From assembly GCA_005792355.1 (NCBI GenBank), contig SXSC01000082.1, positions 37,941 through 101,940 of the forward strand: DNA of 64,000 nucleotides, given 5' to 3'. Below the pieces are notes generated by a model. The model did no database searches and was not told the origin of the DNA. It saw nothing but the letters and a program-made list of their open reading frames with translations. The stretch is from Opitutaceae bacterium (GTDB lineage: Bacteria; Verrucomicrobiota; Verrucomicrobiia; Opitutales; Opitutaceae). Positions 26,116-34,400 of this stretch are shown here, piece by piece. The stretch's first letter is position 1, and each line of letters starts with the position of its first letter. The position numbers were made by a program, and so were the translations under genes.

Positions 26116-26260
26116 GGCAAAGGAATGGGTGGCAGCGGGATAAATTCCATGGCATTTCTATTCCCCTGCCACCCATTCCTCTGCCAAAAGTCCGCGATCG
26201 CTGCGCAATCCGCTACGGTGTCGCTCGCGCCGTCCGGAAAGGACTTAAGCGCCATTTGAT
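26116..26260. repeat. Interspersed repeat B, copy 3 (diverged), with hairpin
   Basis: GGCAAAGGAATGGGTGGCAG at 26116-26135 pairs with 26166-26185 with one mismatch over a 30-base loop. Downstream, CCAAAAGTCC and later CTTAAGCGCCATT match the spacing of repeat B copies near 0.7-1.1 kb, although the middle has diverged. Bases 26261-26387, up to the next gene, show nothing else. Confidence 0.75.
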
Positions 26261-26387
26261 GGTGGCAACCGCGCTCCATCAGCGGATGATCGCCAACTGA
26301 TCATTGCTCCGGCTCTGACCGTCCGGGCGAAAACACGCTCGCGGTGGACGGACGATAGTTTGAGGGTGACGGCGCTTTCCCTCCCTC

Positions 26388-28199
26388 ATGAAACACCGTC
26401 CTTCGGGCTGTCGCCTTCTTCTTGTCCTCGTCACGCTCGCCTCTGTCGGCTGGGCCGCCGCGCCGGAAATTGTCATCACGACCCCGATGCCCGCGCCCGG
26501 CTGGGCGAAACTCGAACGGCAGTTGCTGGCGGAGCAGGTGCCGGCGTGCCGCGAGTTTTTCCAGAAATACTTCGATGCCCGCGGCTATTTGCAGTGCTTC
26601 GTGCGCTGGGGCGCGAACGACGGGCCGGATGACGCGTTCGAGAATTTCAACGGCTGGCCGGAATTGCACGCCCTCGGAGCGGACGACGAGATCCTGCGCC
26701 TCTACCAGCGGGGACACGAAGGGATGCTCCGCCAGTACACGGAAGCGCGGACGGTCGAGACACCGATTGCGCGGGAGGGGATGTATCACCGGGAGTTCAT
26801 CGTGCAGTCCGACTGGATGCACCACGGCGAGGGCTTGCAGCTGTTCAACCGGATGGGCCTTTCGTTGGGCGCGGGCGATACCCTCTACGCGCACCGCGCG
26901 CGGCGGTTCGCGGGATTCTATCTGGGCGAAGATCCCGCGGCGCCGAACTACGACCCGCGGCTGAAGTTGATCCGCAGCATGCAGAACGGCAGCCGCGGGC
27001 CGATGCTGCGCCAGGCGACCGCGCTCGACTGGGTCGGCGATTCGTTCGACGTGAGCCAGTTTGTGGCCCAGCACGGGGAGCGGACTTATGCGGAGTTCCT
27101 CGCGCACTACGAGGAATACTCCGATGTCGCCGGAGATCATTTCCTCAACCTCGGCGCGACCGTGTTGCCGACGCTGGCGTTTTTAATCGCGAACGAATCC
27201 AAGTACCAACAATGGCTGGTCGATTACATGGGCGCGTGGCTCGAGCGGATGCGGCGGAACGGCGGCGTCATCCCCAGTTTTGTCGATCTCGACGGCACGA
27301 TCGGCGGACCGGAAAACAAATGGTGGGGCAACGCCTATGGCTGGGGCTTCAGCCCCGTGAATCCCGTCACCGGCCGGCGCGAAAACCGCAATCGGATCCC
27401 GCGGGCGATGGTGGGCTTCAGCAACGCGGTGTTGCTGACGGGCGATCTGAAGTACGCCGATGCCTGGCGCACGATGATAAACGCCGTGAACGCCCACGCG
27501 CGGATCGTCGACGGTCGAAAACAGTATCCCACGATGCACGGTGCGCAGGGTTGGTATGGTTGGCAGGGTGAGCCGTGGAACATCGGCGCGCTGGATCTCT
27601 GGTACCTGTCGATGCGGGCGGAGGATCGCGCGCGCCTCGGCGAGAACGCCTGGGTCGCGTATTTGCAGGGCGGTGACGTCGATTATCCAGAAACCGCCTT
27701 GCGGCGTGACCTCGCCAGTGTCGCGCAGAAGACCGCGCGGTTCCGCGCCGACGCGACTCCGCCGGAGCGGCGGCTGGCCGACAACATGCTCGGCAACAAT
27801 CCCGCCTCGATCACCGCGCTCACGCATCTGATGCAGGGCGGGCTGATCCCCGGACGTGACGGCGGAATCCTCTTTTCGCGGCTGCGTTATTTCGATCCGG
27901 AGAAGCGGCGGGCGGGGGTGCCGCCCGACGTGGCGGCGCTCGTTTCCGGGCTGACGGATCGGACCACGGTGGTGACGCTGGTCAATGTCAGTACGTCCGA
28001 GACACGCACGGTGGTCGTGCAGGGCGGGGCGTTTGGCGAACATCAGATCGAATCGGCGGAGGTCGGGGGCGCCCAGCAGGCGATCGGCGCCGGCAATTTC
28101 AGCGTGAAGCTGGCGCCCGGCAGTGGGGCGAAACTGACTCTGACGATGAAACGGTATGCCAATGTCCCGAGCCTGAGGTTGCCATGGGAGCGGCGTTAA
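26388..28199 (+). CDS. Secreted protein, probable alpha/alpha-barrel carbohydrate-active enzyme
   Basis: 603 residues with a signal peptide (MKHRPSGCRLLLVLVTLASVGWAA). Most of the chain is helical with many Trp, Tyr and acidic residues (FVRWGANDGPDDAFENFNGW, MHHGEGLQLFNRMGL, TALDWVGDSF, WWGNAYGWGFSPVNPVTG, GAQGWYGWQGEPWN), a composition usual for (alpha/alpha) toroid glycoside hydrolases or lyases; the last 90 residues are a small beta domain. I do not recognise the exact family and do not assign a reaction. The gene stands between a repeat and a Tat metallophosphoesterase gene. Confidence 0.5.
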   Translation: MKHRPSGCRLLLVLVTLASVGWAAAPEIVITTPMPAPGWAKLERQLLAEQVPACREFFQKYFDARGYLQCFVRWGANDGPDDAFENFNGWPELHALGADDEILRLYQRGHEGMLRQYTEARTVETPIAREGMYHREFIVQSDWMHHGEGLQLFNRMGLSLGAGDTLYAHRARRFAGFYLGEDPAAPNYDPRLKLIRSMQNGSRGPMLRQATALDWVGDSFDVSQFVAQHGERTYAEFLAHYEEYSDVAGDHFLNLGATVLPTLAFLIANESKYQQWLVDYMGAWLERMRRNGGVIPSFVDLDGTIGGPENKWWGNAYGWGFSPVNPVTGRRENRNRIPRAMVGFSNAVLLTGDLKYADAWRTMINAVNAHARIVDGRKQYPTMHGAQGWYGWQGEPWNIGALDLWYLSMRAEDRARLGENAWVAYLQGGDVDYPETALRRDLASVAQKTARFRADATPPERRLADNMLGNNPASITALTHLMQGGLIPGRDGGILFSRLRYFDPEKRRAGVPPDVAALVSGLTDRTTVVTLVNVSTSETRTVVVQGGAFGEHQIESAEVGGAQQAIGAGNFSVKLAPGSGAKLTLTMKRYANVPSLRLPWERR

Positions 28200-28351
28200 T
28201 TTTCCCCATGCCCGCCCGCTGCCGCCGTTTCCCGGTGATTGGAGGTGGAGCCGGCCGCGCCGAGCGCATCCACGGATCGACGGTTAACGGTGACGTGGCG
28301 GAGGGCGCTGCTTTGTCGGCGCCGAACCGCCCGCCCAACAATGCGGCCGCG

Positions 28352-29275
28352 ATGACATCTCTTCCATGCACCCGGCGAAAATTTCTCGGTCACTCGCTCG
28401 CCGCCGTGGCGGGAGTTCCGTTCCTGGCCCGGGGTGCCGCGACCGCCGGCTTTGAAATTGGTCTCGTGGCGGATGCGCAGTATGCCGACGTCGACGACAA
28501 GGGCACGCGTTTCTACCGGAAATCCCTTGGGAAGCTAGCGGCGGCGGTGGACCATTTCAACGGCCGCGAACTCGCGTTTTGCGTTCACCTCGGCGACCTC
28601 ATCGATCGCGAGTGGAAGAGTTTCGACGAAGTCACGCGGCCGCTCGCGGGCAGCCGGCACCGCTGGCATCAGCTGCTCGGCAACCATGATTTCGAGGTGC
28701 TCGATGCGCGCAAGCCGGAGGTGCCGCGGCGCCTGGGCATGGCGTGGCGCCACGGATCGTTTGAGCAGGATGGCTTTTGTTTCGCGGTGCTGGATACCAA
28801 CGACGTCAGCACCTATGGGCATCGCGAGGGGACGCCGGAAAACGTGGCGGCGGCGACCGAGCTGGCGCGTCTGACGGCGGCGAAGGTTCGCCAGGCGAAG
28901 TCTTGGAATGGCGGTCTCGGTGCGGCGCAACTGGCCTGGCTTGATCGGATCTGTGCCGCGGCGCGCACTGCGGGAAGGAAGGTCATCGTGCTCGCGCATC
29001 ACCCCGTCTTTCCGGACAACGAACACAATCTCTGGAATGCGGACGCGGTGCTCGCGTTGCTTGACCGGCACCCGCACGTGGTGGCCTGGCTCAACGGTCA
29101 CAATCACGCGGGGGCGTTCGGTGAGCGCAACGGCGTGCCGCATGTGACGATGCGCGGCATGGTCGAGACTGCGGATACGACCGCCTTCGCCACGGCGCGC
29201 GTGCTGGCGGACCGCATCGTGCTCACCGGCCACGGTCGTGAGCCCTCGCGGGAACTGCGGTTCAAACCGGTGTAG
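28352..29275 (+). CDS. Tat-exported metallophosphoesterase, ADP-ribose/CDP-alcohol diphosphatase-like
   Basis: 307 residues from ATG 28352, which starts a Tat-like signal (CTRRKFLGHSLAAVAG). The first metal motif is VADAQYAD with Gln in place of the usual His, followed by YYRKS-like FYRKSLGKLAAAVDHFN; both are typical of manganese-dependent ADP-ribose/CDP-alcohol diphosphatases. The other motifs are HLGDLID, GNHDF, LAHHPV and GHNHAG. It would hydrolyse nucleotide-linked diphosphates in the periplasm or on the cell surface. The frame is open to 28184 but the upstream part looks non-native. Confidence 0.8.
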   Translation: MTSLPCTRRKFLGHSLAAVAGVPFLARGAATAGFEIGLVADAQYADVDDKGTRFYRKSLGKLAAAVDHFNGRELAFCVHLGDLIDREWKSFDEVTRPLAGSRHRWHQLLGNHDFEVLDARKPEVPRRLGMAWRHGSFEQDGFCFAVLDTNDVSTYGHREGTPENVAAATELARLTAAKVRQAKSWNGGLGAAQLAWLDRICAAARTAGRKVIVLAHHPVFPDNEHNLWNADAVLALLDRHPHVVAWLNGHNHAGAFGERNGVPHVTMRGMVETADTTAFATARVLADRIVLTGHGREPSRELRFKPV

Positions 29276-29374
29276 GGCGTTTTTCGTGCAGACGCCGCCG
29301 TGCGGGGGTCACCATCCCTTGGCTGGTTCCCGAGCGTCGTCGCGCACGCGTTTTCATTCGCTCTGGGTCCGACA

Positions 29375-29393
29375 CCCCGAAGCTTGCTCCGGC
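29375..29393. repeat. Palindromic element, CCCCG-GCTTGC-CGG family
   Basis: CCCCGAAGCTTGCTCCGGC, an imperfect stem around GCTTGC, nearly the same as the core at 29507-29526 and similar to 4190-4208. Confidence 0.6.
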
Positions 29394-29402
29394 TTGGTTG
29401 GC

Positions 29403-29458
29403 GTAGCCGCGAGCGTGAGCGAGTGGACGAGCAACCACTCGCTTACGCTCGCAGCTAC
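29403..29458. repeat. Inverted REP pair with GTAG heads (BIME-like)
   Basis: Two 24-base arms, 29403-29426 and 29435-29458, pair with only two mismatches across an eight-base spacer. Each arm starts with GTAGC when read inward from its own end, followed by GCGAGCGT and AGCGAGTGG. The GTAG head is the hallmark of REP sequences handled by REP-associated tyrosine transposases, and such a gene is present at 48499-49485. Confidence 0.75.
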
Positions 29459-29482
29459 CAGAACCGGAAATCGTGGGGAGAC

Positions 29483-29526
29483 CATGATGAGTGGTTTGGT
29501 CAAATGCCCCGGAGCTTGCTCCGGGG
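29483..29526 (+). repeat. Palindromic element, CCCCG-GCTTGC-CGGGG family
   Basis: CATGATG, then GGTTTGGTCAAATG, then the perfect stem-loop CCCCGGAGCTTGCTCCGGGG. The lead sequence matches the minus strand of 4256-4318 nearly exactly. Confidence 0.7.
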
Positions 29527-29593
29527 ATTCTTACTCGCGACAATTCGGGTCAATTCGTGGTTAAACTGAATTGGTCCGGCTTGGCCCGAAAAA

Positions 29594-29737
29594 TTCCTAA
29601 CGCGTCAACCGCAACCGAAGGAATCAAACCGCTGGTCACAGAGGTCACTGAGGCCCGGCAGGAGGTCACAGAGAATACCAGCGGAAAAGAACGTTCGCTC
29701 CTCCGCTCTGTGGCCTCTCTTTTCCCTCCGTGATCTC
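29594..29737. repeat. Interspersed repeat A, copy 2
   Basis: Same element as 403-545, in the same orientation, about 98 percent identical by eye, with one extra base near 29694. Outside 29594-29737 the two loci differ, so the unit boundaries are sharp. Confidence 0.85.
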
Positions 29738-29848
29738 GGTGGCAAAAAATCGTCTCAACCAGGATCGAAATGGATCAATGGTAGCCCACGCGTTGAGCAC
29801 CGAAAACCCGCGGCGAGCCTTCCGCAACGGCATTTGCGGGCTCGGGCG

Positions 29849-30580
29849 CTACTTCACCGCCGCCCAGACGCGCTGGACGTCATCGTTGTCCTCGAGCGCC
29901 TGGAGAAATTCGCCGACCTCAGCGCGCTGGGCATCGTCCAGTTCCGGAAAGGTCTTCGCGACATAGCCGAGTTCGGCCGTCGTGACTGACCAGCCGTTTT
30001 GCTTCAGCCAGGTCGCGACCGCGTGCACGGCGGTGCGGCCGGTCAGGAAACGCGCGCCGGCATGGCCCTCGGGAATGTCATCGTTCTGCGCGTGGGTCAC
30101 GATCTCGAATTCATCGGCGCCCGCCTCGATCGCCGCCGCTTCGACATCCGATCCGGGATCGGGGTGATGGGCTTCGACGATGCCGGGATGATCGAACAGG
30201 AATTTGTTGCTGCCCGCCCCGCCCATCACGCCTTTCTTGAAGAGCACGCGGAGATCACTCGAGCTGCGATTGTGGTTGTCGGTCATCACCTCGACGATCA
30301 CCGGCACCTTGTGCGGCGCGTAACCCTCGTACACGACATGTTCGAGGGCGGCGCCGTCGGTCCCGCCTCCGGCGCCCTTGACGGTCGCGCGCAGGATGAC
30401 GTCGCGGGTGACGCTGGCTTTCTTCGCCTTTTCGACGGCGGCGAAAAGCCGGGCGTTGGCGTCGAGGTCGCCTCCGCCCAATTTTGCGGCGACGGTGATT
30501 TCCTTGACGAGTTTTTGGACAACCTGACCCTTCCTCAGGTTGACGATTGCGCGCTTAGCGTGGAGCCATTGACGTCCCAT
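29849..30580 (-). CDS. yebC: YebC/PmpR family transcription or translation regulator
   Basis: 243 residues, the usual YebC/TACO1 length. Seen: the N-terminal MGRQWLHAKRAIVNLRKG, the helical LVKEITVAAKLGGGDLDANARL, VYEGYAPHKVPVIVEVMTDN in domain 2, GSNKFLFDHPGIV, and the C-terminal acidic FLQALEDNDDVQRVW. The sequence is closer to the YeeN-like branch than to RuvC-linked YebC. Members bind DNA as regulators or help ribosomes through proline stretches. No ruvC or other usual neighbour is nearby. It converges with the metallophosphoesterase gene across the repeat cluster. Confidence 0.85.
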   Translation of the reverse strand: MGRQWLHAKRAIVNLRKGQVVQKLVKEITVAAKLGGGDLDANARLFAAVEKAKKASVTRDVILRATVKGAGGGTDGAALEHVVYEGYAPHKVPVIVEVMTDNHNRSSSDLRVLFKKGVMGGAGSNKFLFDHPGIVEAHHPDPGSDVEAAAIEAGADEFEIVTHAQNDDIPEGHAGARFLTGRTAVHAVATWLKQNGWSVTTAELGYVAKTFPELDDAQRAEVGEFLQALEDNDDVQRVWAAVK

Positions 30581-30628
30581 GCGCGAGAGATGGGGAACCC
30601 GACTCGACTCGGCAACGCCGAAGTGCGG

Positions 30629-30706
30629 CTAACTATTGCAGTCGCCGCTGTAGCAGAGGTAGCACAGCAGCAGGACCAACACCGAGAATATCGCGACCAG
30701 GATCAT
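30629..30706 (-). CDS. Possible 25-residue membrane peptide
   Basis: A short minus-strand frame with one hydrophobic helix and two cysteines (MILVAIFSVLVLLLCYLCYS, then GDCNS). It lies in the otherwise empty 312-bp gap between yebC and dinB. No good ribosome-binding site is visible, so expression is doubtful. The rest of the gap shows nothing else. Confidence 0.25.
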   Translation of the reverse strand: MILVAIFSVLVLLLCYLCYSGDCNS

Positions 30707-30892
30707 GAAACCAGTCTGTAAGGGAAAAGCATCTGAGGCGTAACCGCCACTAACCAAGCGGCACGAGCCGTGGTAGCCAGCCCATTCTTCAGGATTTATC
30801 TTCCGGCCCGGGGGAGATTTTTTTGAACGATTGGGCGGGGAATTTGATTTCGCCTTGCCTCGGGCGCCGTCCGGAACAGGCATCGTCCGACC

Positions 30893-32077
30893 GTGTTGCG
30901 CCCGTTGCCTACCATCGTCCATCTCGACGCCGACGCGTTTTTCGTCTCGTGCGAACTGGCGTTGCGGCCCGATCTGCGCGGCACGAAATGCGCGGTGGGC
31001 GGGCGGGAACGCGGCATCATTTCGTCGGCGAGCTATGAGGCGCGGGCGTGCGGGGTCTACACGCCGATGCCGAGCCAGCGGGCGCTGCAGGTTTGCCCCG
31101 ATCTGGTGCTGCTGCCGCACACCGCGGGCCTGTATGGCCGGGTGTCGGGGCGGATGTTTGATTTGTGCGAGACGCTGACCCCGCTGGTGCAGCGCAACTC
31201 GATCGACGAGGGTTACCTTGATCTCGGGCCCGGTGGATTGGCGACGGACGCCGAGTTGACGGCGCGGGTGCGGGGCTTGCAGGCGAGGATTTGGGACGAA
31301 TTGCAGGTGCCGGTGTCATTTGGTCTGGCGACCAATAAGTTGGTGGCGCAGATCGCGTCGAAGCTCCGCAAGCCGCGCGGTTTCGTCGTGGTGCCGCCGG
31401 GAACGGAGGCGGCCTTCCTCGCGCCGCTGGCCGTGGGCAAGCTGCCGGGCATCGGGGCGAAGACCGAGGCGGCGCTCGCCGGCGCTCACGGCATCCGGCT
31501 CGTCCGCGATCTGCTGGCGCGGACGGAGAGCGAGTTGGAAGTGATCTTTGGCCGCGGGTGGCGGGAGATTCGCGCGATGGCCCGGGGCGAGGACGAGCGA
31601 CCGGTGGAGACCGGGGACGACGACGCCAAGAGCTACTCGCAACAGGAAACCTTTGGCCGGGACCTCGGCGAGTTCGCGGAGATCGAGCGGGTGGTGAAGG
31701 GCATGATCGACGAGTTGCTTCCCAAGATCCGCGCGGACCGCAAGCGGGTGCGCACGATGACCTTGAAGGTGCGTTATCCGGATTTTTCGCAGGAAACGCA
31801 CGGGCGCAGCCTCGCGGCGGCGACGGATTTGGAAACGGCATTTTATCCGCTGGTGGAACCGCTGCTGCGGGCGGCCTGGAAACAGCGCCGGCCCCTCCGG
31901 TTGGTGAGCGTGCGGTTTTCCACGGTCGAGGAAAGTGCCGGGCAGTTGGAGATGTTCGCGGAATCGGATGAAAAGCGCCGCCGGCTCGCGGGCGTGATCG
32001 ACCGTCTGAACCAGACGGGCCGCAATCTCGCGGTGCGGCACGGTCACCAGCTTGCCAAACCGCGCGAAGACCCCTAA
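30893..32077 (+). CDS. dinB: DNA polymerase IV (Y-family translesion polymerase)
   Basis: 394 residues from a GTG at 30893. The palm motifs are intact: VHLDADAFFVSCE with the first metal aspartate, GIISSASYEARACGV, and NSIDEGYLDL with the catalytic Asp-Glu pair. The helix-hairpin-helix LPGIGAKTEAAL and a little-finger domain follow (DAKSYSQQETFGRDL). GQLEMFAE near residue 360 fits the beta-clamp-binding consensus, but is followed by about 35 further residues. It copies damaged DNA with low fidelity. An FmdB-like gene follows after 17 bases, an odd but likely co-transcribed partner. Confidence 0.92.
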   Translation: MLRPLPTIVHLDADAFFVSCELALRPDLRGTKCAVGGRERGIISSASYEARACGVYTPMPSQRALQVCPDLVLLPHTAGLYGRVSGRMFDLCETLTPLVQRNSIDEGYLDLGPGGLATDAELTARVRGLQARIWDELQVPVSFGLATNKLVAQIASKLRKPRGFVVVPPGTEAAFLAPLAVGKLPGIGAKTEAALAGAHGIRLVRDLLARTESELEVIFGRGWREIRAMARGEDERPVETGDDDAKSYSQQETFGRDLGEFAEIERVVKGMIDELLPKIRADRKRVRTMTLKVRYPDFSQETHGRSLAAATDLETAFYPLVEPLLRAAWKQRRPLRLVSVRFSTVEESAGQLEMFAESDEKRRRLAGVIDRLNQTGRNLAVRHGHQLAKPREDP

Positions 32078-32094
32078 GTCTCCCCGCTGCATCC

Positions 32095-32673
32095 ATGCCC
32101 ATCTACGAGTATTACTCTCCGGACAATCACACGATCTACCAATTTTACGCCAAAACCCTGGCGCAGGGCCAGCGTCTGCCCCGCTGCCCGGACGATCCGA
32201 AATTCAAGCTGAGGAAGCTGGTTTCGGGCTTTGCGATCACCAGTGGCGGGACGAAGGATGAGTCGGCCGAGCAGAAACCCGCGGCGGCCTCCGCCGATCC
32301 CGCCGAGGACGCGCGGATGGAGGCGGCGATGGGCGCGATGGAAAGCGAGTTTTCGAATGTCGACGAGAATGACCCCAAGGCGATGGCGCGGATGATGCGA
32401 CGCATGTCGGATCTCACGGGGGAGAAGATCGACGGCGAGATGGAGGAAGTGGTGCGCAAGCTGGAGGAGGGAGCGGATCCTGATTCGCTGGAGGAGCAAC
32501 TGGGGGGCGACGATCCCGCCGGCGGCGGCCCGGACGATCCCTACGGTGAAGGCATGGGCCTGGGCGGGCCGGGAGGTCCCGGCGCGGCGCCGGATCCAAA
32601 GGAGCCGCGTCATCGCTTCAAAGTGCGCCGCACCGCGCCGCGGCGTGACCCCAAGCTGTACGACTACGAATGA
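32095..32673 (+). CDS. FmdB-like small regulatory protein with degenerate zinc ribbon
   Basis: 192 residues. The first 55 (MPIYEYYSPDNHTIYQFYAK, PRCPDDPKFKLRKLVSGFAIT) follow the FmdB zinc-ribbon pattern, but of the usual four cysteines only one remains, so zinc binding is doubtful. The middle is acidic and helical (MEEVVRKLEEGADPDSLEEQLGG), and the C-terminal part is Gly/Pro-rich, ending in a basic RHRFKVRRTAPRR. FmdB proteins are thought to regulate other genes or proteins; the role here is unknown. It follows dinB by 17 bases. Confidence 0.65.
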   Translation: MPIYEYYSPDNHTIYQFYAKTLAQGQRLPRCPDDPKFKLRKLVSGFAITSGGTKDESAEQKPAAASADPAEDARMEAAMGAMESEFSNVDENDPKAMARMMRRMSDLTGEKIDGEMEEVVRKLEEGADPDSLEEQLGGDDPAGGGPDDPYGEGMGLGGPGGPGAAPDPKEPRHRFKVRRTAPRRDPKLYDYE

Positions 32674-32824
32674 CCGGGCGCGTTACCGGAGCCATGCGGG
32701 CGGAGCGTATCTTCCCGAGCAATACGAAATCGCGGCTGGTGGAACCCGGGGTCCGGGTCGGCTTGGGAATTGTCGCCCGCCATCCCGCCCGCTGGGGACC
32801 GCAGGCGCCACCGCGAATTGAACC

Positions 32825-33640
32825 ATGACGGTTTTTAGAATCATGCACTCACCCGAACTCCTTGCCCGGATCGCCGCGGCCAAAGCCGCGGTGCTCGCCC
32901 AGACAGAGCTCCTCCACCGGGAGTTTGGCCGCGCGGAGAGCAAATGGAAGTACGACGGCTCGCGGGTGACGGCGGTCGACGTGGCCATCTCCGAAAATAT
33001 TTTCCAGGAACTGCGCGGGCAGTTCCCCGCGGATCAATACCTCAGCGAGGAACTGGCGGAAACGGACTCGCCCATCGCGGTGACGGCGCGGTTTGCGTGG
33101 GTGTTGGATCCGATTGATGGCACGAACAACTTTGCGATCGGCCTCTGCCATTGCGCCATCTCGCTGGCCCTGTGCGAGCACGGGGAGCCCGTCTACGGGG
33201 TGGTCTACGATCTGAGCCGGCGCGCGATGATCCACGGGGGCCCGGGCTGCGGGGTCTGGGACGGAGAGCGGGCGACGCGGGTGAGCACGGCGCCGGTGAC
33301 GCGCGAGACGCTGATCGGCTTTCACAGTCCCGCCGAGAAAGCGCTGGTGCCGCTGGCCACGGGTGTGCTCTCCCAGTTCAAGATTCGCGGGCTCGGCTCC
33401 GCGACGCTGCACCTGGCCTACGTCGCGACCGGGATGCTGGACGGGTGCGTGGACTACAACGTGAAGATCTGGGACCTCGCCGCCGCCATCGCGCTGGTGC
33501 GCGCGGCCGGCGGGGAGGTGTGTTTTCTCAACGGTGAGCAACTCCCGATCCGCCGGTTCGATTTGAAGATGAAGCGGATCAGGTACGTGGCTGGCAGCCC
33601 GGCGATGTGCGCCCGGTTGCGCGAGTTGCTGCGGGAGTAG
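32825..33640 (+). CDS. Inositol monophosphatase family phosphatase
   Basis: 271 residues from 32825; an ATG at 32843 (MHSPELLARI) is an alternative start. Metal-binding motifs are intact: SEELAE (first Glu), WVLDPIDGTNNFAIGLCH (the DPIDGT signature) and VKIWDLAAAIALVRAAGGEV (the late WD). It should be a magnesium-dependent phosphatase of the IMPase/CysQ/fructose-1,6-bisphosphatase-like group; which sugar or nucleotide phosphate it prefers cannot be told. It converges with rnc (61-base gap). Confidence 0.88.
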   Translation: MTVFRIMHSPELLARIAAAKAAVLAQTELLHREFGRAESKWKYDGSRVTAVDVAISENIFQELRGQFPADQYLSEELAETDSPIAVTARFAWVLDPIDGTNNFAIGLCHCAISLALCEHGEPVYGVVYDLSRRAMIHGGPGCGVWDGERATRVSTAPVTRETLIGFHSPAEKALVPLATGVLSQFKIRGLGSATLHLAYVATGMLDGCVDYNVKIWDLAAAIALVRAAGGEVCFLNGEQLPIRRFDLKMKRIRYVAGSPAMCARLRELLRE

Positions 33641-33701
33641 CGCGGATCGGAAGGTGCCGGCGGCCCGCGGGCGGTCGCGCCGCAGATTCCAAACCGGAGG
33701 G

Positions 33702-34400
33702 CTACGCCACGTGCATCGCAATCAACGCCGCGCGGGCCGCGGCCTCCTCGGCCGACTTTTTCGACGGGCCCCGCCCGGTGCCGAGCTGGCGGTCAAGCAA
33801 GAAGACGGCGACCTCGTATTCGCGGGCGTGATCCTCGCCGCCCACGCGCACGACTTCGTAGCGGACCGCTTTGTTGCCGTGCAGCGGCTGGATGAGTTCC
33901 TGCAGGCGGCCCTTGGGATTTTCGAAATCATCGGCGGAGGCGAGCCGTTCGCCCAGCGGGCCGTAAATCCGGAGCACGACCCGGCGGGTCTCGTCCAACT
34001 GACCGTCGAGAAAGAGTGCGCCGACCAGCGCCTCAAACGCATCCTCGAGGGCTGCGGCGCGGGCCCGGCCACCGGAGGCTTCCTCGCCGGCACCGAGCTG
34101 CAGCGCAAGATCCAGCCCGATTTCGCGGGCCAGGCCGGCGAGGAACGGGCCATTGGCCAGCGTCGCGCGGCGTTTGCTCAGCAGGCCCTCGCGATCGCCC
34201 GGGAAGAGGCCATACAACGCCTCCGCGAGGATGAGTTGCAGGACGGCGTCGCCGAGATACTCGAGCCGCTGGTTGCTCTCGGTGAGATCGGGCCGTTCCG
34301 GCAGCAGCGACGGATGGGTGAGGGCGCGTTCGACCAGCGACCGGTCGCGGAACGCGTGGTCGATGCGGGTCTCGAGCCGGTTGAGAGCCTCGGTGTTCAC
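33702..34400 (-). CDS. rnc: Ribonuclease III
   Basis: 232 residues from the GTG at 34400 (VNTEALNRLE), chosen because it overlaps the upstream permease stop as GTGA; longer starts would run deep into that gene. The catalytic signature NQRLEYLGDAVLQLILAE and the second site EDAFEALVGALFLDG carry all acidic residues. The C-terminal double-stranded-RNA-binding domain begins at NPKGRLQELIQ and contains the KKSAEEAAARAAL helix. It processes rRNA and structured mRNA. Translational coupling to an ABC permease is unusual for rnc. Confidence 0.93.
   Translation of the reverse strand: MNTEALNRLETRIDHAFRDRSLVERALTHPSLLPERPDLTESNQRLEYLGDAVLQLILAEALYGLFPGDREGLLSKRRATLANGPFLAGLAREIGLDLALQLGAGEEASGGRARAAALEDAFEALVGALFLDGQLDETRRVVLRIYGPLGERLASADDFENPKGRLQELIQPLHGNKAVRYEVVRVGGEDHAREYEVAVFLLDRQLGTGRGPSKKSAEEAAARAALIAMHVA

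Larger units (their letters stand above)
29276..29848. other. Gene-free region, 573 bp, cluster of repeats
   Basis: Between convergent genes. It contains, in order, a CCCCG-type palindrome at 29375-29393, an inverted REP pair at 29403-29458, a second CCCCG element at 29483-29526 and repeat A copy 2 at 29594-29737. No gene is visible; the rest (29738-29848) holds nothing I can name. Confidence 0.7.

Noticed and set aside
29276..29848. CRISPR array
   Set aside because: The repeats here belong to different families, are not evenly spaced and lack unique spacers; no cas gene is in the window.
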